DNA from: Atherinomorus stipes | Taxonomy: Eukaryota; Chordata; Actinopteri; Atheriniformes; Atherinidae | Direction: 5' to 3' | NCBI GenBank assembly: GCA_023101725.1 | Contig: JALJCO010001078.1 | Coordinates: forward strand, 248,001 to 312,000 | DNA length: 64,000 nt | Shown here: one piece after another, positions 53,701 to 64,000 of the stretch | How the letters are laid out: each line of letters begins with the position of its first letter | How positions within the stretch are numbered: the first letter of the stretch is position 1 | Translations under genes and position numbers: made by a program | Notes under the pieces: model-generated | Database searches by the model: none | Told to the model about the DNA's origin: nothing | The model's input: the letters and a program-made list of their open reading frames with translations, nothing else

Positions 53701-56700
53701 GAATATTCATCAAAACTTAGCAGAGACCAGTTCAGAACAAGTCCAATACTAATCCATCTGCATATGTTTGTACATGAGAAGCTTAATAGTCTTCGATTTG
53801 TTCCAATCAATTTCATGCTGTTTAAAGTGCTTTTTTACTGCTTGACCAATTCAACTTCACCTGTGTTGTAGAACTGATATTACAAGAAGAAAAGAGCCCA
53901 TACAATCACACACTTCCAACTTAGTTTTTCCAACAGACATCTGAGCTCAACTATTTTGTCAGTAAATTAAAGTGCACTTTAATCCATGTTTGAAAATTAC
54001 ATAGCAACACATTGTTAAAAAGAAGTCACTTTTAGCTTTAGAACTCCTGTTGGCCTTTTGGTACAGTGGCTCACAGGTGCAAATGCACTTCATATACAAA
54101 AAAACCCTGCAACACAGAGCATGCATGAATACAACTGCAAAAAGAAAATACAACTTGTTCTTGTTGTTTTTCTTGATACTGCATTTTCTTGTTGCAGTTT
54201 TTTTTTTTCATTTTTTCTGCATCTTCTTGTTACAGTTTGTTTTGTTTTTGCAACTTTTTCTTTTTTGCAGTTATTTTTATTCATGCTGCATCTTCTTTTG
54301 CAGTTGTTTTAGTTTTTGCAGCATTTTCTTTTTGCAGTTGTTTACATTTATGCTGCATTTTCTTGTTGCAGTTGTTTTTTTTAACTTTGATTCTTCTTTG
54401 TTGCATTTGTCTTGTTAATGCTGCATTTTCTTGCAGTTGTTTCCATTTATGCAGCATTTTCTTGGTTGCAGTTGTTTTTGCTTATGCAGCGTTTTCTCGT
54501 TGCAGTTGTTTTCATTTTGCTGCACTTTCTTTTTGCAGTTGTTTTCATTTATGCTGCATTTTCTCTGCATTCTCACCGTACTTTTCAATAAAAAAGTATG
54601 GTGGCCCACGGGAGCATTTTAATAAATTTTAGCTCACTTCTTTTTGTTGTAAGACATACAGCTTTGCCTTTTGATTTGCCCCTCTCAAAGTGTATTTCCA
54701 GGTCACATCAGGCAGCCTTCAATAAGCTTTATGATGATTATAATGTGTGGGGGCAATTCTACAAAATAACTAAACTCGGAGCATCAGTTAATAAGGGGTT
54801 TAAAAGTTTTATTCCTTGCAAGTAATGCGTGTTTCTATCATGCAGTGTTGGCTGTGTGTATTCAGGAAAGATTGTTGTTCTGTGGAGCATCATTTTAACA
54901 CATGGATGAGGAAAATCACGTCATTTGACCCAATTTAAGAGCCAGAACATGTGAACCACACTGACAACTACACACTATCATCACAGTACAGACACCCTTG
55001 ATGGCAATGCAGAAACACAATGTACAGATTCAAGAACAGAAGGTGGAAAATCACTCATCTCAAATTAAAATGAAAGTGCTTTGTTTTGGAAAAAAAAAAC
55101 AGTCTAAATGGATGAAAATGTTCCTCACCGAATGTGTTACCAACACAAAATAGGTAATCTTTGACGTGTTACTGATCAAAATTAGAACTTGATCAATAAA
55201 GAGAATAATCATTAGGTGCATCCCTTGTGAACGTGCATGTCGAACATGTTGGCAGGCACCACCTGCTTCGTCCAACTGCTCGGCGAGGACAACACGTGTC
55301 TGGTACCTGCCAGAGTGAACAGAAGTTGGAAGTCATTCAGCAAAAGAAATGGAAGTTAGCAGACTGTAGGAATCCTATCTTGCTTGCTACCGCTCAGATG
55401 GAAGTGATGCCTAGCCATTCAGTTTGCTGTCAGTCATGGCTCATGTCTGGAGGTGGGCAGCAACACCAGCAGCCAGAGCATCTGCTCGTGGGTGTGGCCT
55501 CCACGACCTGAAAATTTCTCCGTCTGATTAAATCATGTCGACTCTACGTGGAATCTGAGTTTAGGCACTGTTGCTCTTTTGAGAGAGAAATGAGTTTGAA
55601 GGAAAAGAAGATGCAGTTCACTCTTAAAGTATTGTGCCTAAAGAATTAATATTCATTCAGGTTTGTTAGTCTTCTTGAGACAGACTGAGTTACATCCCTT
55701 TTTGAATGTCAGACCTCTGTATTTACTTCATCTTCAAATTCAAAGTGCAGTACAGTCTAGGAGATTTTAAAGAAAATGGTAAGGAACCAACTTGTATGAG
55801 TGTTTTTGGCCTTTTCTTCCTCCCAAGAAAGGAGATGCAGTTGGCAGCCTGGCTGTTCCTGTTCCTCCCTCCCTCCCTCCACCTGTTCATCTCGCTTTGG
55901 TATTTGAATTCCTTCAAAGTGACAAGAAATGGAGCAAGCAGAGAAAGAAGGGCCAAGGTTATGATGCACCCAACGCCCACCAAGCATTTCTTGCACCACA
56001 GTCTGTATTCACAGTATTCACTTCAGCATTTCCAAAAGAGAGAAAAAAAAAGCCTGCAGTGAGAATGTCCAGCTGGCAGGCAGAAAAATCAATTATTTTT
56101 AAGGTAAAGAGCATCCTAAGAAAAATGATTCACATTGACTGCCTGGCAAAAAGATCCTGAAGCGCAATGTGACTTTTTGAATAATATAAAAACAAAGGTA
56201 GTAACATCCCAACTGGTTTTCAGAGTTTTTAAATTCTGTGTCTTATTTCTGATGTGTTAGTTTTTTTATGCACAAGGAGGGCCTGAAAAGTTCCAAAGGC
56301 CCACTTTCAAGGAGTCAGTCTCCCGAGAGAAAACACTGCAACAAAACTGCCTGAAGTGTTGCATGAATTGGCTTGTTGTGTAAAATCTCATTGAATGACA
56401 TTTGATATTAAATTTGATTTGGAAAGACCTTAATGAACATAACCAACTCTTTAGAAATCACAAATCATTCTGGATCCTGATTGGCTGTGGCTGAAGATTT
56501 AAGTAAAGTTGAAATATATAAAAATGTGGCCAATAAATGGTCCCACAATCCATCAGTTTACCATAATGTGTATTGTTTATTGTTAGGTGCCACAGAAGTG
56601 CTTTGTATTCTCTATAAGACTTAAATTTTTCAGGTGGAGTGTTTGATAAGATGGATGATTTCTTTTTTAGTCCAGAGGGCATGGTGCCCATGTTTTCCAG

Positions 56701-59700
56701 AAAGAAGAGCAGCGTTTCTGCAACATGTTCACAAGGCCTCCTCTTTGCATGATAGCGCTTTAACCTGCACTCATTTATGGTACGTTAAACAATAATGATG
56801 CAGTGATCTGCATGATGGCATCATGCCTATTTTAATGCTGTTTAGGAGCCTGAGTGATGATGAGAAACATTTCTGGAATTTTTTCATAATGTGAAGACAG
56901 TTTTTTTTTCTCGAAATAGCTGAACCTATTTCTGACAAACTACATCTCTGAAGTGCTCTTTTCCCACACCCAGTCACATCACAGACTAGTTCACAATTTA
57001 CCTAATTAATTGAGACATGTTCCTTTTGATTGCATTTTGTTTTTTTCCAGGACCCTGTTTTGTATTTTGTTGCCTCAGCTCAGCTTGTTTGAGATGTTTT
57101 GCTCAAACTATATTCAAGTTTAGCTTTTTTTTTTTTTTTTTTACGGAATATTGAATTGTTTCTCTTTACTGATATGAGCTGGAACAGGCTCCAAACCAAT
57201 AAACCTGAATTACAGGAGGAAAAATATTGATGGATGAAAAATAACCATTCTCACTTTCAGCATTTGTATTTCATGTTTGTGAAATGTGAAAGTTGTCGCT
57301 TGTTGTTTTATTTACATCTTACACAGCATTCTAACTTTTTTCAGTTGGGATTAAAATCATACCTGACAAATGGTTGTTGGATTGAAATGCAAACATATTT
57401 CAAGACCTTAGACTGCAGTGCCAACATAATTAGTGTAATTTATTTATAACTTTATATGGATGAATTGAATCAATCAAACTAAATCAGATAATAGTTTAGT
57501 TTGTGAATCACAGCATAATTAAACTAATAATGGGAATATTGCATCTAAAAAACAGCTAAAAATAGACTAACATAATCCATTAAGTAAATATGTAGAGTAT
57601 TCGTCATATTTTGGTAGCCTATATAAAGTATTATATATTCAGAGTAAGTGCTGTCATTGAAACTTTGACTGATAAAATGATGTAATTGTTTTACTTTCTG
57701 TGTATCTGTGTGAGTGAGACACAAACACAGCGCATTCATCATATACAGAAGTGCCCAGGAAGGTCTCCAGATAACAGAATAATAAGTGATATTGAATTTA
57801 ATTCAGGCAGATAAGGTCTGTCCAGAAACAATCCTGTTTGAGCTCAACAACAGCAGCAGACATTGAACATCTAGAGATATACAGGAAAATTAGAGAATTC
57901 AATCCTGACCTGAACCTGACTGAAATGCTGCGGTGAGAGCTGTGTACACGGAAAAAGTCAATCCCCATGATTGACTTTAGAAAAAAATTAAGTCAATATT
58001 TGCATTATTTTATCATGCAGTTTGAGCAAGAATATTTTTTGTCTCAACTACTATATTTTTGAGCACAAGGAATATTTTTCTGAGTGAAGTCAACTTGATT
58101 TTAGTATTCCTTGACTGATGTAATTGTTTGTGGAATCTGCCATATTTTAAGAATTTCAAACATCTATCTTCAAGTTCAGTTAGTTTCCTTGGCTATTATT
58201 TTATGGAACTTCAAATGAAGCTCAAAATTTCCCTAATTTTTGGATGGACTCGTGGAAGATTAGGCCCTCAAGATTTGAAGTTATTCTCTCAGCAGGCGGA
58301 CAGCCTGCTACGGTCGAGATTCATTCTTTACTCAGAATTGGCCATTTATCTATAAAGGTTACTCACAGTGAAAAGCTGAAGGGATCACATATACTGTACA
58401 CTTAACTCACAGTATAGAACGGAACAGGGGGCACCACATGGACAGCGCTGCTACGTGATCGCGTGACATCATTGCCATGCAACACCTTTAACTAAAGCAC
58501 CGCACCACACGTGACAGAAACAAAAGGAGTCACCCCTGCTTTGTTTTTACACCAGGTCACGCGGGAAGTGATGGATTTTTCAACGAATCGACAGACTGTT
58601 TTGTATTAGCTCCACCTCTTTGGTCTGGATCAGTTAGACCAGTACCCCTACCGAAGGGTACCAAAAAAGTAGGCCGGGTCTGGTCGGATATGAGGGTACT
58701 CGTCCCAGTTTTTATCTGTGGAGACGCAAAAATACGTGGACCGATCCGGCCCGACCCAGACCCCCAGGTGGAAACGGGGCTTAAATGTACACTGCAGCGT
58801 GGGTGTTGTGACGAAGGATTCCAGTTTTACACGGTGACTGTACAATCCAGGCCGATTGCTGGTGTTTATTCAGGGGAAATCAGTAAAAACTTATGACCTG
58901 TTTAGGAGAGCTCTCCCTTCATCAATTAAAGAAATAAAAAATGCAAAAAGTGTCTGGCATAGTTTAAATTCACTTGATAAAGAAACTTATTAGTTCCATT
59001 TAAGGTCAAACTACAGTGACTGTCATGACCAGTTATGAGCATTCGTGAGTGATGTATGCAAAAATTGCAAAAAGGGTACATTACAGATCTCACAGAAATA
59101 CTTAAAATAAATGGAACTGAACGAGTCCTCAAAAGTTTTTTACGTCCCCACAAAATTGAAATTACAACATACGCAATTACTTCATGTGCTGTTAGTTTCA
59201 AGTTGCTCATGCCTGCAGGATGACATACTTGCTCTCTAATATTAAAATCACACAAAACATTTCTTTTGTTTTTACAGCATAAAAACTGGAAAACTTGTAG
59301 CATCAAAGCAACTGCTTTGCTAACTTCATTTCTTCAAGTTAACTTCACTCAGAAAAAAATCTCACAACTCAAGTAGTTTCAAGCAGTGTTTCCTGTCACA
59401 GGACAAATCAGAGCAGAGTAAATGAAACAAGGTTTGTTGTTTGTTTGTGTGACTACACACGAAAAAGTTAGCTGGGAAAACTTGAGTATATTCTGTGAAG
59501 GAAATTATATGGAATATGTCGTGATTTGAACTAAACATTGTACACACACAAACATATGATTTTATTGTTAAATGTACAGAGTTAACTCAAATTAGTTAAC
59601 ATTAACTAATTACATCTTACCAGATTAATTTTTTCAGTGTATGCGGCAAAAATGTAGCAAACCTGAATGAACTGAAACAACATTGGAGGGAAGAAGGGAC

Positions 59701-62700
59701 ATGAATTCACCCACAATGATGTGAAGGACTAATAACATCAGACAGAACAGGGGGGTTCATTTAACCAGTAACATAGTGTAATAAATGTGTTGGTGTTGAT
59801 CTGAGGATGTTTTACATCTGTTAAGAGCCTGATTGGTTATGTCTCTGAATCTGAAACCTTTACATTAAAGTTTTCTATATTTTTAGCTTTTTTAATGTGA
59901 GATTTCTATGGTCCAGCTTATTCTGCTGTCATCTACAATAAAAAGAGGGCTACTGCTTTGGGCTAAAGCAGCAAATATATTTAAGTCAGGAATTATCATC
60001 ATGGTTTTGAATTTGACATTTTAACTCTAATTAATTTAGTAATTTCCTTGCATGTTAAAATAAGCTGCTGGCAAGACAACATTTAAATAAATACATCTAA
60101 TGAGCCACAACACAACACAGTTTTGCATCTGTATGTAGGTGTGCAAATGTAATAAGACAGCACCACCTGCCCAAGTTTCTCTGCATTTCACTTGTTTACT
60201 AAAACTAATTAAATTGAAGCTGAAGACCTACTTTTTAAATTCAGTTCCGATTAGGGCGGTCTTGTCTTCAGGTGTACTCTATTTTCTTAATGCTTTTTTT
60301 GTTCATTTTTTGCACTTGTAAAAGGTTCTTACTCTGCAGTGCTGAAGCCCTTTCCAGTTGTGTTTTTATGTATTGTTTTAATTGTTTTTTGTTTATATGC
60401 ACTTGCATATTTCTTTGGGCTTATTGTAAAGCACTTTAAGTACCACTTGGTTACTGTAAAGGGCTATGCAAATAAAATTTGATATTTTTTTATATTTGTT
60501 TTACTTTCTGTAAGTAAAAAAAGGCCAATATGTTAAAATTACCTCATATTACCATCATGTCCTGTAATCCAATGTGCAGTAACATACGATGAAAGACAAA
60601 GATATACTGTCTTAAAATAACCTAGTGACACATAGATACTGCCAGTCTTCTGCAGCTGTTTTACAGCGTAATTGTTTTTACAGCGGAACCTGAGTACTTC
60701 ACTGTAATAAATACAGAGTACTTTCTTTACAGTGTGTTGCAGTATCAGGGGGGCATGTGCAAAAGGAGGGGAGACAAATGCAGACAGTGTGTGTGTCTGT
60801 ACATATGCATGTGTGTTGGTCTAGTCCCTGATAATAAAGGATCTTTTGGAGTGTGGGAGTTCCGTGAAACTATAGGAACATTATAAGGTTGACATTTATG
60901 TCAAAGGGATGAATGCTCAGAAGTTTAAGGGTTGGTTGCAAATAGCTCAAATAAAACCTTAGGTTTGTATCATAGGATTTTGTACTTATTAATAAATGTG
61001 TATGATATTGTGCTGATTAATCAAAATGGTAATATGGTGAGAGTTTCCTGCAAGTTTTTGACCCACTGCTTTGAAATACAGTTCAATACCTGTGAAATGT
61101 TTTCACCAGAGACAAACACATCTCCTCTGCTTTATTTCACTGGAAAGTCTGTTGCCTTGTGTGTATTTGACTGGAGATAAACTAGAGTGGAAAGCTGCTC
61201 CAGTCATAATGAGCTATAAACACCACAGATTAGACCTCTGAATTGAGATAAGTGGGACATTGTGGCTGTGTTTTGTCAGATAAACTGTGTAATTTTTGTT
61301 TTTGGTAACAGGATGTTTTGCTATTTTTGTCCTGCAGGTACTTTCATCTCAGCATTTACAGTGTTGTGTGGCGCTCACTGTGAGCTGATTTCACAGCGAG
61401 GTGTTTGCTGTGTGTTCTGGCTCAATGTGGCAGCAGCCCTCATTCAGATACTGACTGCTGTCATCATGGTGGGATGGATCATGAGCATCTTCTGGGGAAT
61501 GGACATGGTCATCCTGGCAAGTCAGTATTCAATCACTTTTCTTCTTTTCTTGTGTACAATGTTGGTTTGGGCTTTCATATGTGCTGCATGCATGATGTGC
61601 AATATGTTGTTTGTTTTTTTTTAAATGTGTACAGCATAATTTACGCTGGTAAAAACTATTGCCATCATGCTAGTTAAGGGTTAACAGGAGCTGCATGTCA
61701 AGTTGATAAAAATGTGAAATTTCTTCTTAATTATCACTGTTTTGTGATTTGTCTTTCAAGATACTACAGATGCATTATTCCCTTGAAAAAAGAAAAAGAA
61801 AGCAGTCTGAGCTCTCTGAGTTTGGCAAATGACGGAGACAATTTGGCAAAGCTAAGCTAACTGCCTAATTTAATCACCTAAAGCAACACATACCTCAATG
61901 ATTTACTAAAAGATTAAGCTAACATTTAAAAACCAAGTTTCACCTCAGTTGTTAACTCTGTCCTGATTTTCTCAGCCAGTGAGCAACTACGTTAGTGATG
62001 CTGCGTGCACAGTGATGGTCCTGTGTAAACTGCTGGTCAGCTAAGACTCAGAGTTCTGATGGCATCTACCAAACAGTCAAAAGAGTAAAAATCCTGGCAA
62101 AGAAGAAAAACATCAACACCAACAAAAAAGAAAATAAAATAAAAAGTAAAAGTTTTAAAAAAAAGGCCAGAGGTGCTGTGAAAAATGTCTGGCATAACTG
62201 CGCAACGTGGCTGAGGAAATAGTGACAAAGCAAAAGTGTTAAATACAAAAGTCCCTATGAAAATCCCAAACTGTGTTCAATTTGTTGTTGTTTTAGATGG
62301 CAAAAATCCGCTCTCCTAAGTTTGCCCACCTCCATTTTCATTGGATCTTCAACTGTTTACTTCAGGACACTGACTGCTCATAAGAACTTCACACATGTTC
62401 ATCAAAAACCAAAAGGCTTTAGGCTGACGGTCTGAGGGCACTCCCAAAGCATTTGAAGTCTATTTTGTGTTAGTTTTAGTCTTTATCTTTGGAAGCTATC
62501 ATATAAACAAAGGTGTAGAACAGCACCTTTCTGGTCCCTCCAGCTTTATGTTGCAAAATGATGAAATTAAAAACTTTAGATGGCCAAAATTTGTTAAAGT
62601 ATGCCTTAATTAATCTTACAGAGTGATAAGATTCAGATACACTTTCTAACAACATAAGAAAGTGTACAGGTTAATTCTATGAACGGAGCTGGGAAGATTT

Positions 62701-63794
62701 TACCTCTCTGTCAGAAAACAGTGGGTTCTTTGGGAATGATGCACAAACAAGTGCTGACACACACACACACACAAAGACACAGTCACTATTTTTCCTGTGC
62801 AACAAGGCAGCCTTTGAATTACCACAGCATTGACTCCTTTGTGAGTGTACACAAGTGTGTATATGTGAGGTAGTTACTGAAGTGTGTTATCTCACACGTC
62901 TGCAAGACTGTGTGCCTGTTGCGTGTGAAGTGCTGTAATTGTGTGTGTGGGAGTGAGCTGCCTCCACACCCCTGGTGTGGTTTTGTTCACCACTCCCTAC
63001 CATTTTTCTGGCCTGTGGGCTCACGTCTTCTTCAGCTGTTGATGTTAAAATCTATACTCCTATTAGCCGCAGCAGCCTGTTGAATATTTATGAATTTTCT
63101 TGTTAGCACAGCTTGTCAAAGCGAAATCATGCATGCTGTTTGGAAAGAAGATCAAATGTTTTTCCAACAGTCATCACCACAACACGTCTCGGTAGCTTTG
63201 GGAGTTTGTGCTCCTTTGCAGCTGCTCCCTTGTTCCTCCTTTATACATTGAATGAAAATGCGAAATATCTATCACTTTTCCCTTTCCTTACTTTCCATAT
63301 GTCTTTCCATAACTTCATCTCGACTAAACACATTTCTCTCTCGTTTCCTCTCTATCTAATGATCTAAGTATTAGCTCCTGCCTACTGATCATTCTCCATC
63401 TTTCGCATTCTCTGTTTCCATTTGATCTCACCACATCCTTGCTCCCCCTCTTGCTTTTTCTTATATTATTCCTCCCACTTTCTGCCCACTCACCCAGTCC
63501 CCCTCTGCCTCTGTTTCTTTTTACACTCATATCATCTTCCCCACGTTCCTGTCTGCTTCTTTTTCCCTCATTGATCCAGTACACCAGGGTTATTTTGCTG
63601 CAGTTGTTTATTTAATCTTGGATGCAAACTGAGGTCAGATTATACAGGAATCTGTTTTGTTGTACATGAATCCAGTCAACTGCATACAGTAAAAAAAAAT
63701 TTTTTAAAAAGAGAGAAAAAGTAAAACAGATCAAAGCTAACTGTCTCTTGTCTCTTTTCTCCCACTCGGTTCTGCTTCATGAAAGTTTCTGACG
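44799..63794 (+). CDS. stum: Protein stum homolog (Spec3/Stum family), 3 coding exons in window, 3' end beyond window
   Basis: Coding exons 44799-45009, 61338-61520 and, proposed, 63786-63794, with GT-AG introns and consistent phases (1, 1, 1). Exon one encodes a low-complexity N-terminus, then [20 protein letters not shown] and the first hydrophobic segment ([16 protein letters not shown]). Exon two encodes [11 protein letters not shown], a short loop, and [24 protein letters not shown] followed by [14 protein letters not shown]. This corresponds almost residue for residue to vertebrate STUM (C1orf95), about 141 residues long. The 9-nt exon adds Ile-Ser-Asp and the first base of a Gly codon, where the human protein has Ile-Ser-Gln-Gly. 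The short final exon must lie right of the window. The family takes its name from Drosophila Stum, needed for mechanosensory neuron transduction. It is a membrane protein; its vertebrate function is little known. The start ATG is the first in the frame after the acceptor-like site at 44743. Confidence 0.9.
46000..46420. repeat. Probable dispersed repeat, family undetermined
   Basis: A GC-richer block with GGTGGAGCCGAGAGGGGGC and CTGTCAATCAAATGGACATG, both reminiscent of fish interspersed sequence. No terminal repeats or coding remnants were found. Weak call. Confidence 0.3.
49776..50137. mobile_element. Palindromic miniature element of the CACTGCAAAAACTC type (about 360 bp)
   Basis: TGCAAAAACTCAAATCTTA (49779-49797) is inverted at 50117-50135. 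Further matching arms such as GCATCTTATTTCAAGAAATATTATCGAG and its partner around 49985-50020 make most of the element a hairpin. It matches a widespread teleost family from memory. No clear target duplication was found. Confidence 0.75.
50210..50819. mobile_element. TTAA-flanked non-autonomous element, copy 3 (610 bp)
   Basis: The left end AGGGATATTGTGTAAG and the right end TTACACAGTGTCCCT are inverted, with TTAA on both sides (50206-50209 and 50820-50823). The interior is unusually GC- and CpG-rich for this window. It gives a 103-codon open frame on the minus strand (50347-50658) without a recognisable domain. Terminal sequence relates it to copies 1 and 2; the interior does not. Confidence 0.7.
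54177..54575. repeat. stum: Minisatellite, about 30-36 bp degenerate units
   Basis: Tandem variants of GCTGCATTTTCTTGTTGCAG followed by TTGTTTTCATTTAT, roughly eleven copies, extremely T-rich on the + strand. Open frames through it are artefacts. It lies in stum intron 1. Confidence 0.85.
57178..57240. repeat. Dispersed-repeat fragment (GAGCTGGAACAGGCTCC...GATGGATG type)
   Basis: GAGCTGGAACAGGCTCC, CCTGAATTACAGGAGGAAAAA and GATGGATGAA match the opposite strand of the same common teleost repeat type as the fragment at 18608-18725. Confidence 0.45.
58400..58785. repeat. Possible DNA-element remnant with GC-rich interior
   Basis: A GC- and CpG-rich block within AT-rich intron, ending in CCAGGTGGAAACGGGGCTT, a phrase I associate with fish hAT-like elements. 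Clear terminal repeats and duplication were not identified. Confidence 0.3.
60150..60486 (+). mobile_element. LINE 3' end fragment
   Basis: [11 protein letters not shown] at about 60208-60240 resembles the last residues of L2-type LINE proteins (LKTHLF). The tail TGTAAAGCACTTTAAGTACC...GGGCTATGCAAATAAAATTTG is the typical fish LINE terminus. Confidence 0.55.
61521..63785. other. stum: stum intron 2 (2.3 kb)
   Basis: Donor GTCAGT at 61521 and acceptor TGAAAG ending at 63785. Apart from a short CA repeat near 62757-62773 and a pyrimidine-rich stretch at 63270-63580, nothing is recognised. Confidence 0.65.
63786..63794 (+). CDS. stum: Proposed 9-nt microexon of stum
   Basis: TTTCTGACG lies between a pyrimidine-rich tract ending in AAAG and the consensus-like donor GTACGT. 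Joined after the A that ends exon two, it gives ATT-TCT-GAC-G, i.e. Ile-Ser-Asp plus the first base of a Gly codon, exactly where the vertebrate protein has Ile-Ser-x-Gly before its last ten or so residues. Both phases fit. The exon's size makes it undetectable by ordinary gene finders. Confidence 0.65.
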
Positions 63795-64000
63795 GTACGT
63801 ATTTCTTTTATTCTTCTCTATCTATAGCCCCCATTGATATCAATACGTAATAGTAATCTAAAAGAAATGATTTCCCAGGACTAAAACAAAATCACAAAAA
63901 TGTAACTCCTGAAATTTCTCATGGCCTTTCATGTGGGTTATATGAGCACTACGTTTGATATTTTTGCAATGATAACTCAAACTTCATGAAGTTATTGATC
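63795..64000. other. stum: Start of stum intron 3, cut by window end
   Basis: Begins with the donor GTACGT. The final coding exon was not found before the window ends. Confidence 0.55.

Larger units (their letters stand above)
45010..61337. other. stum: stum intron 1 (16.3 kb)
   Basis: Donor GTAAGT at 45010 and acceptor CTGCAG ending at 61337. Contains a hAT-like palindromic element (49776-50137), a TTAA-flanked element (50210-50819), a 36-bp-type minisatellite (54177-54575), dispersed-repeat fragments and a LINE 3' end. No other gene was recognised on either strand. Confidence 0.8.

Noticed and set aside
54050..54632. Overlapping Phe/Cys/Leu-rich open frames, longest 147 codons
   Set aside because: Translation of the T-rich minisatellite; the frames overlap one another and have no family features.
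57940..59640. Possible large element bounded by TACACGGAAAAA and TTTTTTCAGTGTA
   Set aside because: The ends match poorly and no target duplication is visible; more likely two unrelated fragments.
61521..61624. Read-through of stum exon 2 to a stop at 61624
   Set aside because: The added residues do not match the family tail, and a donor GTCAGT sits at the expected junction.

Overview
The window looks like nuclear DNA from a ray-finned (teleost, probably percomorph) fish. Genes are vertebrate-type with GT-AG introns, introns are short to moderate, and the non-coding DNA is AT-rich and full of microsatellites, hAT-like and TTAA-flanked miniature elements, Tc1 and LINE remnants typical of teleosts. 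Four protein genes are supported, all on the + strand. Together they account for only a few kilobases of coding sequence.

Layout: (1) 125-2390 holds the 3' part of a class II cytokine receptor gene, best read as il20ra (fish crfb-type); its 5' exons lie left of the window. (2) 5851-22423 is a complete eight-coding-exon ehd3 encoding 535 residues, preceded by a GC-rich promoter region near 4.73-4.9 kb and a probable non-coding first exon. Its first intron carries a 1.4 kb fold-back element with a broken Harbinger-type transposase fragment, and a 418 bp hAT-type miniature element. (3) 22.4-36.7 kb is intergenic, with a Tc1 remnant, a small hAT-type element and a LINE 3' fragment. (4) 36782-37560 is a compact three-exon CC chemokine gene encoding 106 residues. 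(5) 37.6-44.7 kb is intergenic, with a dead antisense LINE interrupted by a TA-flanked palindromic miniature element, then three purine-only microsatellites. (6) 44799 to beyond 63794 is stum (Spec3/Stum family membrane protein). It has a 16.3 kb first intron, a second coding exon at 61338-61520, and what appears to be a 9-nt microexon at 63786-63794. The last coding exon lies right of the window.

The genes do not form a pathway. The receptor (IL-20 subfamily cytokines) and the chemokine are immune genes, EHD3 is an endosomal membrane-remodelling ATPase, and Stum is a small membrane protein. I found no convincing new gene system. The most unusual items are the stum microexon, the fold-back element with captured transposase sequence, CU/UG repeats abutting an ehd3 splice acceptor, and a minisatellite whose every unit resembles a splice acceptor. 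Calls rest on reading the sequence and recalled family features; no database search was run.
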